Source: Pseudomonadota bacterium (GTDB lineage Bacteria > Pseudomonadota > Gammaproteobacteria > Steroidobacterales > Woeseiaceae). Taken from it: DNA of 36,518 nt. Both the position numbers and the translations under genes were made by a program. Positions 20,041 through 28,939 of the stretch are shown here, piece after piece. The number at the start of each line of letters is the position of its first letter. Positions within the stretch are counted from its first letter, which is position 1. Under the pieces are notes generated by a model. The model was not told the DNA's origin. It searched no databases and was given only the letters and a program-made list of their open reading frames with translations. The DNA lies in assembly GCA_022563195.1 (NCBI GenBank), contig JADFNV010000029.1:1-36518 (forward strand), given 5' to 3'.

Positions 20041-20568
20041 CTAATTTGAGAATATTGCTGCAATTTTCGTTTTGATCCTCCGGCCCTCTTCGATTTGCAA
20101 ATCGGTCTTAGCAAGTCGGGTACGCATTACGTCTTCACGAATCATTTTGTGCCGGATTAGTTCCCGAATGAACTCCACGTCTTTATGTCGTCCGGCAACG
20201 ATCTTCGAGATTGCCAAGTCGTGTACTTCTAGGCAAAGACCCGTTATGCCGGCGGTATTCTCATTTTTGACTTTCACGAGCCGATCGCTCCAGCCCATTG
20301 GCAATACCGCTGTCTCGGGCCCAACTCCTTGCGCGTAGTAGCCATGTAACTCATGAAATCGGGAGCCCTCGCCTATTGCGCCGTCAATTTTGTCGGCCAA
20401 TTCCGGCCGGTGTTTGGGATAGACATCCGCTTCCATCGACATCAGAAGGCGCACAGGGGCATCAGGGAATTGACCCAGAATCGACTGGCTCCCAATGATG
20501 ACGATCTCATCATCCTGGGCAACGTCACCACTTGCACGAATGATGTGCTCAAGCTCTGAACGCTGCAT
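20041..20568 (-). CDS. DUF6036-type nucleotidyltransferase-fold protein
   Basis: This 175-residue protein resembles the DUF6036 branch of the nucleotidyltransferase-fold superfamily, to which AbiEii/MNT toxins also belong. The visible signature is IVIIGSQSILGQFPDAP followed by SMEADVYP, which stands where the usual G-S and D-x-D catalytic motif would be; the first acidic residue is Glu rather than Asp. Later blocks are EGSRFHELHGYYAQGVGPET and LEVHDLAISKIVAGRHKD. The gene overlaps the upstream basic-protein gene by 20 nt, so the two are certainly co-translated. The arrangement (small basic protein, then nucleotidyltransferase, with a palindrome in front) fits a toxin-antitoxin-like module. 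No activity is proven for this family as far as I know. Confidence 0.75.
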   Translation of the reverse strand: MQRSELEHIIRASGDVAQDDEIVIIGSQSILGQFPDAPVRLLMSMEADVYPKHRPELADKIDGAIGEGSRFHELHGYYAQGVGPETAVLPMGWSDRLVKVKNENTAGITGLCLEVHDLAISKIVAGRHKDVEFIRELIRHKMIREDVMRTRLAKTDLQIEEGRRIKTKIAAIFSN

Positions 20569-21013
20569 ATATCTGGTCCCTCTCTTTATCGCTCAATATT
20601 CCCGCAAATGGTGACGATGAACGACGGCGAGTGGCATCCTCGCTCATACTCGTTATGGTCTCAGATATTTCCGGCCACGGCTTTTCGAGAATCTCCTTCC
20701 ATTCCTCAATAAAATGCGGCTTGGGTTCGTCGTACTTGTCGCTCCAGCGTGAGAGATTTGCTTTTGCTTTTTCAAGTAAGGTCAAATCTCGCGAAATTTT
20801 TTGCGCAATTTTGCAATGCATTGCCAAACTCCGTGCATCGAGAATTCGGTGATCGGAATAACGATCAACCGGCGAGCCATCTGCGGGCTCCCAGCGACGT
20901 TTGCTCGTCAAACCCGCATCGCGCTTACGTTTTCGATAGGTACGCATGCGTTCTGCAGCGCTTTTAGCATCCGCCTTTCTAGGTCTGCCGCGTTGTTTTG
21001 TCGTTTTCTTCAC
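20549..21013 (-). CDS. small basic protein paired with the DUF6036 nucleotidyltransferase (antitoxin/regulator candidate)
   Basis: This 154-residue protein begins with a very basic, AT-hook-like segment (KKTTKQRGRPRKADAKSAAE, then RMRTYRKRKRDAGL), which suggests DNA binding. A helical region follows (ILDARSLAMHCKIAQKISRD, LTLLEKAKANLSRW) and an acidic-to-polar tail. I do not recognise a named domain. The start is uncertain: the GTG at 21013 gives the conserved-looking basic N-terminus and leaves the palindrome outside the gene, while an in-frame GTG at 21046 would place the palindrome inside codons 3-10. Neither has a strong ribosome-binding site. The 20-nt overlap with the DUF6036 gene implies one operon. 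A role as autorepressing antitoxin is inference. Confidence 0.65.
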   Translation of the reverse strand: MKKTTKQRGRPRKADAKSAAERMRTYRKRKRDAGLTSKRRWEPADGSPVDRYSDHRILDARSLAMHCKIAQKISRDLTLLEKAKANLSRWSDKYDEPKPHFIEEWKEILEKPWPEISETITSMSEDATRRRSSSPFAGILSDKERDQIYAAFRA

Positions 21014-21016
21014 GAA

Positions 21017-21040
21017 TTTATCGTAACGCGTTACGATAAA
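21017..21040. promoter_or_regulatory. perfect 24-bp palindrome, putative operator of the DUF6036 module
   Basis: The half-site TTTATCGTAACG is followed immediately by its exact reverse complement, giving 12 + 12 bp with no spacer. It lies 3 nt upstream of the likely GTG start of the small basic protein, where a bound dimer would block transcription or translation start. A zero-spacer perfect palindrome of this length is very unlikely by chance. Confidence 0.7.
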
Positions 21041-21062
21041 TAACACAATGCTTTTCGGAGAT

Positions 21063-21076
21063 AGCCTTCGAAGGCT
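21063..21076. promoter_or_regulatory. 14-bp perfect palindrome upstream of the DUF6036 module
   Basis: AGCCTTCGAAGGCT is self-complementary and lies 22 bp beyond the larger palindrome, in the 100-bp gap between the lipoprotein gene and the DUF6036 module. It could be a second operator or a short terminator stem for the DUF6491 gene (its stop is at 21114). There is no T tract, so an operator is as likely as a terminator. Confidence 0.35.
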
Positions 21077-21113
21077 GATCGTATGCCTGACTATCTGGCG
21101 GAGACGGTGGGCC

Positions 21114-21533
21114 TTAGCCCTCTGCCGGAACGGCGGCTCTAGTCGCTTGCGCCTTACTAAGCGCTTTGATTTCTATGAGCTGCTCGACGGTAGCCTTGTA
21201 GATCCTGTCAATTGGGCATCCCCGGATGGTGTCGTGCGGGCGCAGATAGCTAGGATCGTAACGATGATCCACCATCGCCGCTGTGAATGTCTTGCTGCGC
21301 AGAGCTCGGCAGCGCGAGGTAAATTCGACCAGGTAGTGGCGATTCCCGATGGAAACGGTGAGGAAAGAGTCATTCACGTAGGTGTAGTACAACTGTCGGT
21401 GAAGACGAATAATGTCGACTCGCTCCAATTCAGACACGACGATAAAGTCGCGTACCGCCCGAGCCTCCTGCGTGACAACCATTGTGCCGCAACCCGTCAG
21501 CAGCACAGCGGCCGCGATCAATCTCAAACTCAT
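21114..21533 (-). CDS. DUF6491-like lipoprotein
   Basis: This 139-residue protein has a lipoprotein signal: MSLRLIAAAVLLTGC places the lipidated Cys at residue 15, so it should be membrane-anchored in the periplasm. The rest resembles DUF6491: DFIVVSELERVDIIRLHRQL, YYTYVNDSFLTVSIGNRHYL, then a Cys-bearing FTSRCRALRSKTF and GCPIDRIYKATVEQLIEIKA. Two further cysteines (in SRC and GCP) might form a disulphide. It stands alone between the DUF6036 module and a gap. The function is unknown; the family assignment is from pattern memory. Confidence 0.7.
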   Translation of the reverse strand: MSLRLIAAAVLLTGCGTMVVTQEARAVRDFIVVSELERVDIIRLHRQLYYTYVNDSFLTVSIGNRHYLVEFTSRCRALRSKTFTAAMVDHRYDPSYLRPHDTIRGCPIDRIYKATVEQLIEIKALSKAQATRAAVPAEG

Positions 21534-21886
21534 GACAGATGCCCCTGATTGTCAATTTTTAAGTATGACAACAGTTGGGCACCGATAGTTTAACTAACAT
21601 GGCCGGCGTTTCGTTTTTCTGGCGGAGGATGAAGTCTACAGCGGAAGATGCTCTGTACTGTTCTGACCAGTTTCGCTGATATGTGGGAAATCTACAGGGG
21701 ATTTGTCAGCTGTTGCCCGCTCACAGCGCATGAACCTATTGCTTTATCTATGAATTCTGGGGCTTGATAGCACAACGCGGAAAATTGACTGTTCAGCAAC
21801 AGGGAATATCAGTAAACATTATTGCAGCGAGGTGTCTGTTATCCATTCCTAAGACCTGGGAGACTTTGGCTATTCGTACCTTTCGA
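21534..21886. other. 353-bp stretch without a recognisable gene
   Basis: This gap lies upstream of the DUF6491 gene and downstream of the P450 gene, so it must hold the lipoprotein promoter and the P450 operon terminator. I see an inverted repeat TTGTCA/TGACAA with an 11-nt spacer at 21549-21571, just upstream of the lipoprotein start, that could be an operator. No convincing coding frame, transposase remnant or RNA was recognised. The sequence changes here from host-like composition to the AT-richer P450 operon, so a transfer junction probably lies within it. Confidence 0.4.
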
Positions 21887-24174
21887 TCACATGGCTATTA
21901 CAATATCACTACCTTTTGCTCTGGAACAACAAGTCATCATGCGGTCTAGACTATTTTTTTCTTTGTTTGTTAATACATGATCCCTGTGATCAATCTTGCC
22001 ATCCAGAACAGGCACCTCGCAGGTGCCGCAGATACCTTCCTTGCAGTCGTGAGGAGCGTCGATGCCGATGGATAGCAAGGCGTCAAGAATGGTTTGATCA
22101 GCTTTAACGCGCACGATAATATCCGAATCTTTCAGCATTACATTAAATTCATGTTCGTCGTCAGGGTTCAGCGCCGAGTTCTGAGAAGAAAAGCGTTCCA
22201 TATGAAGCATATTTTCGGGCCAGTCGGCCCCAATGGTTTCCAATTCATCAAGCAGTCGTTCCGGCCCACAGGCATAGACCTGCTGTCCTTCATTAACATC
22301 GCGAGTGGTGACATTAAGACTTAATCGCTCACCATCCTGTTTCGAATACATCTTAAGATGGCCTGCGTGGTTTAACATCAGTTTTTCTCGCATCGCCATT
22401 GATGATTTTGATTTTCCTGCGTAGTGGATGATATATTTTTTACCCAATAGCTTTAATCGGTCCGCCATCGCGATTATTGGCGTAATGCCAATACCACCCG
22501 CAATAAGAATGTATTCAGCCGCACTTTCATCTAGTCTGAAATGATTCTTGGGCCCGACTATTTGTGCGAGTTGGCCGATTTTGACTTTGTCGTGAATATG
22601 GACCGATCCGCCTTTGCCCTGCGGTTCTTTTAATATGACTATCTCGTAGGAAGTCTTGCGCGATGGGGAGCCACAAAGTGAATATTTACGGTTAAACCCA
22701 TCGATAATTAAATCGATGTGAGATCCGGGGCTCCACTTGGGCAATGTTTGACTGTTCGGCGTTTTTAGCACCAAACGTACAACATCATCACATTCATTAT
22801 GGACTTCCGTGACTTCGATTCGGCGCGTAATTTCATCCTTCGATGGTGAACCGATTTGAAAATGGTGATGCTTTTTCAACAGCGCCGGGTCGGAACGCTC
22901 AGGATTGAGCTTCGGGTCCCACTGTACCCATAAGCTTGACGGTCCACGAAACGACGTATTCGGTAAATAACTAAATTCCTGGTCAGGTACTATCTCCAGG
23001 TGCGGTAAGCGCCTGGTAAATTCTTCCAGAAAAATACGCAGTTCCATACGCGCTATATTTTTACCCATACATTGATGGCTGCCGTAGCCAAAGGTCAGGT
23101 GATCGGTGGTATTTTCGCGGTACAAATCCACCTCGTCCGGGTTTTCGAATTGACGTTCATCATGATTCGCGGAGGCGAGGACGATGAGCAATCTGGCATC
23201 CGCCGGAATGTCCACACCGTGTATTTGTGTGTCCCTGGTCGCCCGCCTTCTCCATGCAACGACCGATCCCTCGATGCGAAGGCATTCTTCAACGGCGTTC
23301 GGTATTAAGTTTGGATTTTCGCATATTTCCTGCCACGCCTTCCTGTGCGTGAGCAAAAGGCGTATCGCATTTGCCGCGGCGTTTGACGTTGTTTCATGGG
23401 CGGCAACAAGAATGGCCATCATCATAGAATGCAAATAAGATTCAGTGACAATTTCCGGATATAATTTATGTTGGCGGATCGTATGATGCATCCATCCCGG
23501 CCCGTCGGGGTTTGCGTTCATTTTTTTTATGATCCTGCCGGCAGCCTGCCAGAATTTACCAACAGAATGTGCCACCGATAGCTGCTCATCGGGCGATGGA
23601 CGCCCCCAGGTATTAACAGTATGAGCTACGGAAAACTCACGTAAGCGGTCAATATCTTCGCCTGAAACACCCAGAAAATGCAGGGCAACCATCAGAGGGA
23701 TTTCCCAAAACATTTCAGCGACCAGATCGACCTTACCTTTATCGATAAGGCGGTCCATATATTGACGTGTTAATTTTCGTACCGAGTCCTGATGTTGTTC
23801 CAGATTTTCGGGATTGAAGCTATCCATCAGTACGCGGCGGCGCTTCATATGGGCAGGCTCGTCCTCATTAACGAGGGTACGGCTCATGGCATAACCATAC
23901 GATTTTAATATTTCCTCGGCCTCAGGTGGGGCCGACGTTATTTTTTCGAGCGCAACGGACGGTGAAAATAAAATATTGTCACGAAATACTGCTTTAACAT
24001 CATCGTAACGTGTGACAACCCAATACCCTAAATTCGGATTGTAAAATACCGGCTCTCTATCCCGCGACCAACGCAGTACTTCTGCAGGATTAACCTGAAA
24101 ATCTCTACCAAAGACATCAAACTGTGCTGCTTGCGCCGAGATAGGACAGCCAGTCGGGGACGTTTTGCTGCCAT
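21887..24174 (-). CDS. self-sufficient cytochrome P450 (CYP116B/P450RhF type: haem, FMN reductase, [2Fe-2S] ferredoxin); 5' end frameshifted
   Basis: This is a fused monooxygenase that passes electrons from NAD(P)H through FMN and a ferredoxin to haem in one chain. From the ATG at 23887 (666 residues) one sees the I-helix AAHETT (162-167), ExxR at 201-204, haem loop FGYGSHQCMG with Cys273, FMN-binding RKYSLCGSP, nucleotide-binding GIGITPI and YACGPERL, and the C-terminal plant-type cluster C-KEGI-C-GT-C with a later Cys. That ATG is too late: the same frame continues upstream with strong P450RhF-like sequence (GCPISAQAAQFDVFG, LGYWVVTRYDDVKAVFRD) but meets no ATG, GTG or TTG before a stop at 24227-24229. 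An ATG at 24174 enters this frame only if one A is added to the AAAA run a few codons in, which would give about 762 residues, the usual length. It is either a real frameshift or a sequence error. Confidence 0.88.
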
Positions 24175-24201
24175 GCTGTGTTTTTTTGGTTCTGACAGTT
24201 A

Positions 24202-25182
24202 TTAACCGATCGGAGCGACTTTTTGCTCAATAGCACCAAAAAGTGAGTTGCCGTCATAATCCTGATGATCAATCTTTACAACGTCGCCGAATTCAAGCAG
24301 GTCGGTCTTGGCACTACCCTCGTTTATGATTTCCACAGCTCTCCGCTCTCCAATACAGCCGAACCCGACCGATTCATCCTCGTTCGATACGGTACCGAGG
24401 CCGATGATTGTGCCGGCCTCAAACGCTCTGGTTTGTGCGACATGGGCGATCGCATCGCCATAATCAAATGGTGTACCAACACCGGATTCCAGTTCGCCAA
24501 ATTTTTCGCCACGCACCCAGCAGTTCATCTTGCCAGATACCAGTTTTCCGTCCCATAGATCACCAAGCTCATCCGGGGTAACAGCGATCGGGCCAAGTGA
24601 TGAGCATGGCTTACCGGTTAGAAAACCGAATGATCTCTTAAGCTCCGGCGGGATAAGAGTCCTGAGGGAAATATCATTCAAAAGCATGAAAAGCTTGATA
24701 TGCTTTGTTGCCTCTGCGGATGATACGCCGAGCGGAACATCGCCGGTAACCGCGGCAATTTCAGCTTCAAAATCTATTCCCAAATCTCCACCGGGTAATT
24801 TAATCGGATCGTTCCAGGCCATAAATCCGTGGGATATGCCCTGATAAATCAGCGGTGCATCCAGGATGTCTTCGGGAAGGCTGTCCCCGCGTGCAGCCCG
24901 GTTACGCCTGATGTGACTTATGTAACAGGCACCATCCAGATACTGGTAAGCCCGTGGCAGGGGCGCACAGAGCGCGTTGAAGTCAAGATCATAAGCTCCC
25001 TGCGCTGTATCCTGGTTAAGATCATCGTAGAGAGCTTCCAGTGCTACCGATGCATTATCCCAGTCATCCAGCGCCGCTTGCATGGTTTTTGCAATGTGAG
25101 TGGCATCCACTGCGTTTTTAGTATCTTTACTCACGACAATCAGTGCACCGTCGCGTCCATCTCTTCTCGAGGCTAATTTCAT
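24202..25182 (-). CDS. fumarylacetoacetate hydrolase family protein
   Basis: This 326-residue metal-dependent C-C hydrolase or decarboxylase-like enzyme has an N-terminal domain (MKLASRRDGRDGALIVVSKD, about 1-80), typical of the longer FAH-family members. The catalytic domain has the metal-binding acidic set in LGIDFEAEIAAVTGDVP and the late AGTIIGLGTVSNEDES and LLEFGDVVKID. It would cleave a diketo acid ring-fission product or hydrolyse a related beta-diketone. It starts 3 nt after the VOC stop and ends 27 nt before the ATG of the P450, so the three genes form one operon. The natural substrate cannot be named. Confidence 0.9.
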   Translation of the reverse strand: MKLASRRDGRDGALIVVSKDTKNAVDATHIAKTMQAALDDWDNASVALEALYDDLNQDTAQGAYDLDFNALCAPLPRAYQYLDGACYISHIRRNRAARGDSLPEDILDAPLIYQGISHGFMAWNDPIKLPGGDLGIDFEAEIAAVTGDVPLGVSSAEATKHIKLFMLLNDISLRTLIPPELKRSFGFLTGKPCSSLGPIAVTPDELGDLWDGKLVSGKMNCWVRGEKFGELESGVGTPFDYGDAIAHVAQTRAFEAGTIIGLGTVSNEDESVGFGCIGERRAVEIINEGSAKTDLLEFGDVVKIDHQDYDGNSLFGAIEQKVAPIG

Positions 25183-25185
25183 TGT

Positions 25186-25731
25186 CTAATTCCGTTTATA
25201 GCCAGTTTGGCCGCCAAATATTTTTTCTCGTTGTGACCAGTCATGGGTCTCGCTCCATAAATCCAAAATATCATAGGCCTCGTTTTCAAAAACTCTATGT
25301 CGATCTTTTTCACAGGTATTTACGGTCAGCTCCAGACGATGTCCACTCGGGTCAAAAAAGTAGATCGACAGGATAAAATCGTCATGATTTATCGGGCCGA
25401 GCACATCTATTCCCAAGCCTTCAAGTCTTTCTTTTTCAGCAAGCAAAACATCAACACTTTCAACCTTAAAGGCGAAATGCTGCACCCATTCGGGCATTTC
25501 AAGATCTTTCATGTTGCCTTTATCTTTTGGCAGCTCGAAAAATGCGATACAAGAACCATCTTCCATTTCAAGGAATATGTGTATGTGTGGACTATATGCC
25601 TGGGTCGAGGGCACATGGTCCTCGCCCATCGCATGAGAGAATTTGAGGCCCAGGACATCAACATAAAAATCTACTGTTTCCCTTGCATCTCGGCATCTGA
25701 AAGCCGCATGGTGAAGTCGCTTTATGATCAT
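25186..25731 (-). CDS. VOC family protein (glyoxalase/extradiol dioxygenase fold)
   Basis: This 181-residue protein has two beta-alpha-beta3 modules, module 1 with RLHHAAFRCRDARETVDFYV and module 2 with WVQHFAFKVESVDVL and DPSGHRLELTVN. The likely metal ligands are a His of the HH pair near residue 8, an acidic or His residue in HIHIFLEMEDG, the His of QHFAF and the Glu of HRLEL, the pattern shared by glyoxalase I and extradiol dioxygenases. Beside an FAH hydrolase and a P450 it may open or rearrange the hydroxylated product. It is the first gene of the operon. The coding sequence is AT-rich (about 43% GC in a 60-nt block at 25441-25500), far below the gene upstream. Confidence 0.85.
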   Translation of the reverse strand: MIIKRLHHAAFRCRDARETVDFYVDVLGLKFSHAMGEDHVPSTQAYSPHIHIFLEMEDGSCIAFFELPKDKGNMKDLEMPEWVQHFAFKVESVDVLLAEKERLEGLGIDVLGPINHDDFILSIYFFDPSGHRLELTVNTCEKDRHRVFENEAYDILDLWSETHDWSQREKIFGGQTGYKRN

Positions 25732-25804
25732 TTTCTAATCCTTAAATTATTTCCTGTTTCTTCATAAAATTTTACCGGGCCTATGGTTATTCTCATAAGT
25801 CGGA

Positions 25805-28800
25805 TCAGTCGGGAACCAATATGGCCGGCCCCGCGCCGTCGTTGAACTCGGCGACCCGTTCCCCGACGAGCCGGTCCCAGTCATCCATCGCGGCCTGCCA
25901 GCGCGGACGCAGGTCCGCGAGCCGGTCACGCTGGCCACGCGTCAGGCCGAGCACGGCCTCGTCAACGATCCGGTAGATGTTCGCCAGAAAGGCTTCGAGT
26001 TTCGGCGGAAAGTGCAACACGTCCTGGTTGTTCGTGGCCTCGGGCGTGGACACGCTGTCGCGCCAGGCGTCGAGATCGTCGAGCAACGCCCGGGCGGATT
26101 CGGCCAGTTTCGAATCGCCGGCCGCTGCGGCGAGCTTGCGGCGCATCTCGACCTGGGATCTCAGGTCGGGGAGCGCGGCCAGCCGCCGGTAGACGGCGTC
26201 CAGCATGTCGAAGGCCTCGGCGACAGTTCGCTGCTGCTCGGCGATCCGGGCCGGGTCGTAGTCGTTGACCGGGTCCCAGGCGACCTCGACCGCCGACTCG
26301 CGCACCGTGTCGCCGTGCGTGAGTCGGAGGCGGTAGGTCCCCGGCGCGACGCGGTATCCCGCGACGGGCCGGCCGCCGCCGGCGCCCACCAGGAACGGGT
26401 AGTCGACCTCGACGGTCGGGGCCGTGCGCAAGTCCCAAAGGGCACGATTGAGCCCGACCTCCGCCGGCAGCGCGTAGGCGACGCCACCGCCGCCGCCCTC
26501 ATTGCCGGTCGCGACGTCCGTCGCGAGCCGCCGGATCACGTTACCGTCCGAGTCCAGAATCTCGAGGACGACCTCGTCCTCGTCGAGATCGGGCTCGCTG
26601 CCGAGCGCGTAATAGATCAGCGCGCCGTCCGGGGCGCTCGGCGCGAACATCTCGCCGCCGGCATTCCGTCCGCGCGTCGGCGTCAGCCGAAAAGCTCGCG
26701 CTGGCTCGTACAGGTGCAGGTCGGCGTCGACCTGCGACGCGGCGTACTGCCGCAGCGGGGAAAGGTCGTCGACGATCCAGAACGCGCGTCCCTGCGTCGC
26801 CAGCACAAGGTCGCCGCGGCGCAACATGAGGTCCGTGATCGGCACGACGGGCAGGTTGAGCTGCAACGACTGCCAGCTATCCCCGTTGTCGACAGATACG
26901 AAAAGACCGCGCTCCATGCCGGCGTACAGGAGGCCGCGACGCTCGGGGTCCTCGCGCACGACACGTACGAAATGCTCCTGAGGCAGACCGCGGGCGATGC
27001 GCTTCCAGCTTCGCCCGTAGTCGTCTGTGCGCCACGCGTACGGGGCGTTGTCGCCCTCCTTGTACTTGATCGCCGTAACGTAGGCGACGCCGGGCGCGTG
27101 CTCCGAGGCGTCAATGGAATTGATCATGCCGCGGCCGACGCCGCGCGGCGTAACCTCGCTCCAGGTCTCGCCGCCGTCGCGCGTCACATGCAGCAGGCCA
27201 TCGTCGGTGCCCACCCACAGCGTGTCCGCATCCTGTGGGCTTTCCTCGACCGAGAAGATCGTGTTGTACATTTCAAGGTTCTCGTTCGTGTAGGGACCAG
27301 CGCCCTTGCCGTGCTTGTCACGCTCATTGCGCGTCAGGTCCGGGCTCACGGCCTGCCAGCTGTAGCCGCGGTCCGTCGACTTGAGCAGCACGTTCGCCGC
27401 GTGGTAGATGACGTCGCTGTCGTGCCGCGAAACGACGATCGGCGCGTTCCAGTTGAAGCGGTATTTCTGCTCGCCCGCCGGCACGCCGCGACCCAGCTCC
27501 TCGTAGGCCCTGACCGAGCGGACGGTGCGCGTCTCGGTGTCGAACTCGTCGATGCGGCCCCAGGGAGAGCCGGCGTAGGTGTAGCGCGGATCCTCGGGAT
27601 CGAAGGCGACGTACGCGCTTTCGCCGCCGCCGTGCACTTCCCAGTCGTCGCGGCCGATCGCCCCATCGCGGGAGCGGCTCCGGATCGCGACCGTCGAGCT
27701 GTCCTGCTGGCCGCCGTAGACGCGGTATTCGAAGCGGTTATCGGTGTTGACGCGGTAAAACTGAGCGGTCGGCTGGTTGTCCTGCCGCGACCAGCTCGCG
27801 CCGCCGTCGAAGCTGACATTGGCCCCGCCGTCGTTCGCGTTGATCATCCAGCGCGGTTCGTCCGGGTTGATCCAGAGGTAGTGCTGGTCGCCATGCGGGA
27901 CGGATATGCGAGAGAAAGTATTGCCGCCGTCTACGGACTTCATGAACGGGGCGTTCATGACGTACACGGTGTTCTCGTCAACCGGATCGGCGAATACGTG
28001 CATGTAATACCAGGAACGCGTGTGCAGCACCCGCTCGCTGTTTAGCTGCTCCCAGGTGTCGCCGCCGTCGTCGGAGCGGTACAGGCCGCCCTCGTCGCCC
28101 GCGGCCTCGACGATCGCCCAAACGCGCCCGGCTTTCGCCGGCGAGGCGGCCACGCCGATCTTGCCCATGCCCTCGGGCAATCCCCCGGCAAGCCGTTCCC
28201 AGCTCTCGCCGCCGTCGACAGAACGCCAGATGCCGCTGCCGGGACCGCCGGAGCGCAGGTCCCAGGCCGTCCGCTGGTTGTCCCACATCGCCGCATAGAG
28301 GATGCGTGGGTTGCCCATGTCGAGCGCCAGGTCGACCGCGCCGGTCGTGAGATTATCGGGCTCGAGGACGCGTCGCCAGGTCGCGCCGCCATCGGTTGAC
28401 TTGAAGATGCCGCCGTCGTCCTCCGCCGCATAGGTGTTGCCCTGCGCGGCGACCCAGATGACGTCGGGGTCGCCGGGATGGATGCGGATCTCGCCGATCT
28501 GGCGGACGTGATCGAAACCGATGTGCGTCCAGCTCCGTCCGGCGTCCGTCGACTTGTACACGCCGTCACCCTGGGACGACATGGTGTTCCGGAAAGGCGA
28601 CTCGCCCATACCGACCACGACGACGTTCGGGTCCGACGGCGCGACGGCGATGGCGCCGACGGCGGCGCTGCCGAAGTCCTCGTCCGATACCGGCTCCCAG
28701 GACGCACCGGCGTTCAGCGTCTTCCACACGCCGCCCGTCGTGCCCATGTAGTAGACGTGCGGATCCTGACGCACGCCGACGACCACCATCGCGCGGCCGC

Positions 28801-28924
28801 CGCGGTAAGGTCCGATCATGCGGGCTTCAAGTCCGTCGAAGAATTCCCGCTCCTCCCCGGCCGCCGGCAGGGCCGTTACGGTGAAAGCTGCGACCAAGCC
28901 GATCAGTACGGCGCTCCATCTCAT
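25805..28924 (-). CDS. exported sortilin/BNR-repeat (Asp-box beta-propeller) protein
   Basis: This 1,039-residue protein has a Sec signal peptide (about 1-22, ending PAAG). About ten Asp-box repeats of type S-x-D-x-G-x-x-W follow, such as STDAGRSW (125-132), STDGGATW (176-183), SVDGGESW, SDDGGDTW, SFDGGASW, STDRGYSW, TRDGGETW, TDDYGRSW and SVDNGDSW. These imply one or two beta-propellers of the sialidase/VPS10/photosystem-assembly type. The last 250 residues lack the repeats (an Ig-like AYALPAEVGLNRALWDLRTA region, then a helical tail). Such proteins are often annotated as glycosyl hydrolases, but no catalytic triad is apparent. The ATG at 28924 has GGGAGA upstream. The gene is very GC-rich (about 67% in a sampled block), unlike its downstream neighbour. 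Its promoter lies in repeat copy A. Confidence 0.85.
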   Translation of the reverse strand: MRWSAVLIGLVAAFTVTALPAAGEEREFFDGLEARMIGPYRGGRAMVVVGVRQDPHVYYMGTTGGVWKTLNAGASWEPVSDEDFGSAAVGAIAVAPSDPNVVVVGMGESPFRNTMSSQGDGVYKSTDAGRSWTHIGFDHVRQIGEIRIHPGDPDVIWVAAQGNTYAAEDDGGIFKSTDGGATWRRVLEPDNLTTGAVDLALDMGNPRILYAAMWDNQRTAWDLRSGGPGSGIWRSVDGGESWERLAGGLPEGMGKIGVAASPAKAGRVWAIVEAAGDEGGLYRSDDGGDTWEQLNSERVLHTRSWYYMHVFADPVDENTVYVMNAPFMKSVDGGNTFSRISVPHGDQHYLWINPDEPRWMINANDGGANVSFDGGASWSRQDNQPTAQFYRVNTDNRFEYRVYGGQQDSSTVAIRSRSRDGAIGRDDWEVHGGGESAYVAFDPEDPRYTYAGSPWGRIDEFDTETRTVRSVRAYEELGRGVPAGEQKYRFNWNAPIVVSRHDSDVIYHAANVLLKSTDRGYSWQAVSPDLTRNERDKHGKGAGPYTNENLEMYNTIFSVEESPQDADTLWVGTDDGLLHVTRDGGETWSEVTPRGVGRGMINSIDASEHAPGVAYVTAIKYKEGDNAPYAWRTDDYGRSWKRIARGLPQEHFVRVVREDPERRGLLYAGMERGLFVSVDNGDSWQSLQLNLPVVPITDLMLRRGDLVLATQGRAFWIVDDLSPLRQYAASQVDADLHLYEPARAFRLTPTRGRNAGGEMFAPSAPDGALIYYALGSEPDLDEDEVVLEILDSDGNVIRRLATDVATGNEGGGGGVAYALPAEVGLNRALWDLRTAPTVEVDYPFLVGAGGGRPVAGYRVAPGTYRLRLTHGDTVRESAVEVAWDPVNDYDPARIAEQQRTVAEAFDMLDAVYRRLAALPDLRSQVEMRRKLAAAAGDSKLAESARALLDDLDAWRDSVSTPEATNNQDVLHFPPKLEAFLANIYRIVDEAVLGLTRGQRDRLADLRPRWQAAMDDWDRLVGERVAEFNDGAGPAILVPD

Positions 28925-28939
28925 CGGTGTCTCCCAAAA

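Noticed and set aside
21590..21760. Possible transposase or insertion-sequence remnant in the gap before the P450 operon
   Set aside because: Short frames here (for example one ending YCSDQFR) gave no DDE or other transposase motif, and no terminal inverted repeats or target duplication were found.
26012..28045. A 677-codon open frame on the plus strand, antisense to the BNR-repeat gene
   Set aside because: It is a by-product of very high GC content, which removes stop codons. The minus frame has a signal peptide and about ten Asp-box repeats, while this frame has no recognisable motif and an Arg/Val-rich composition.
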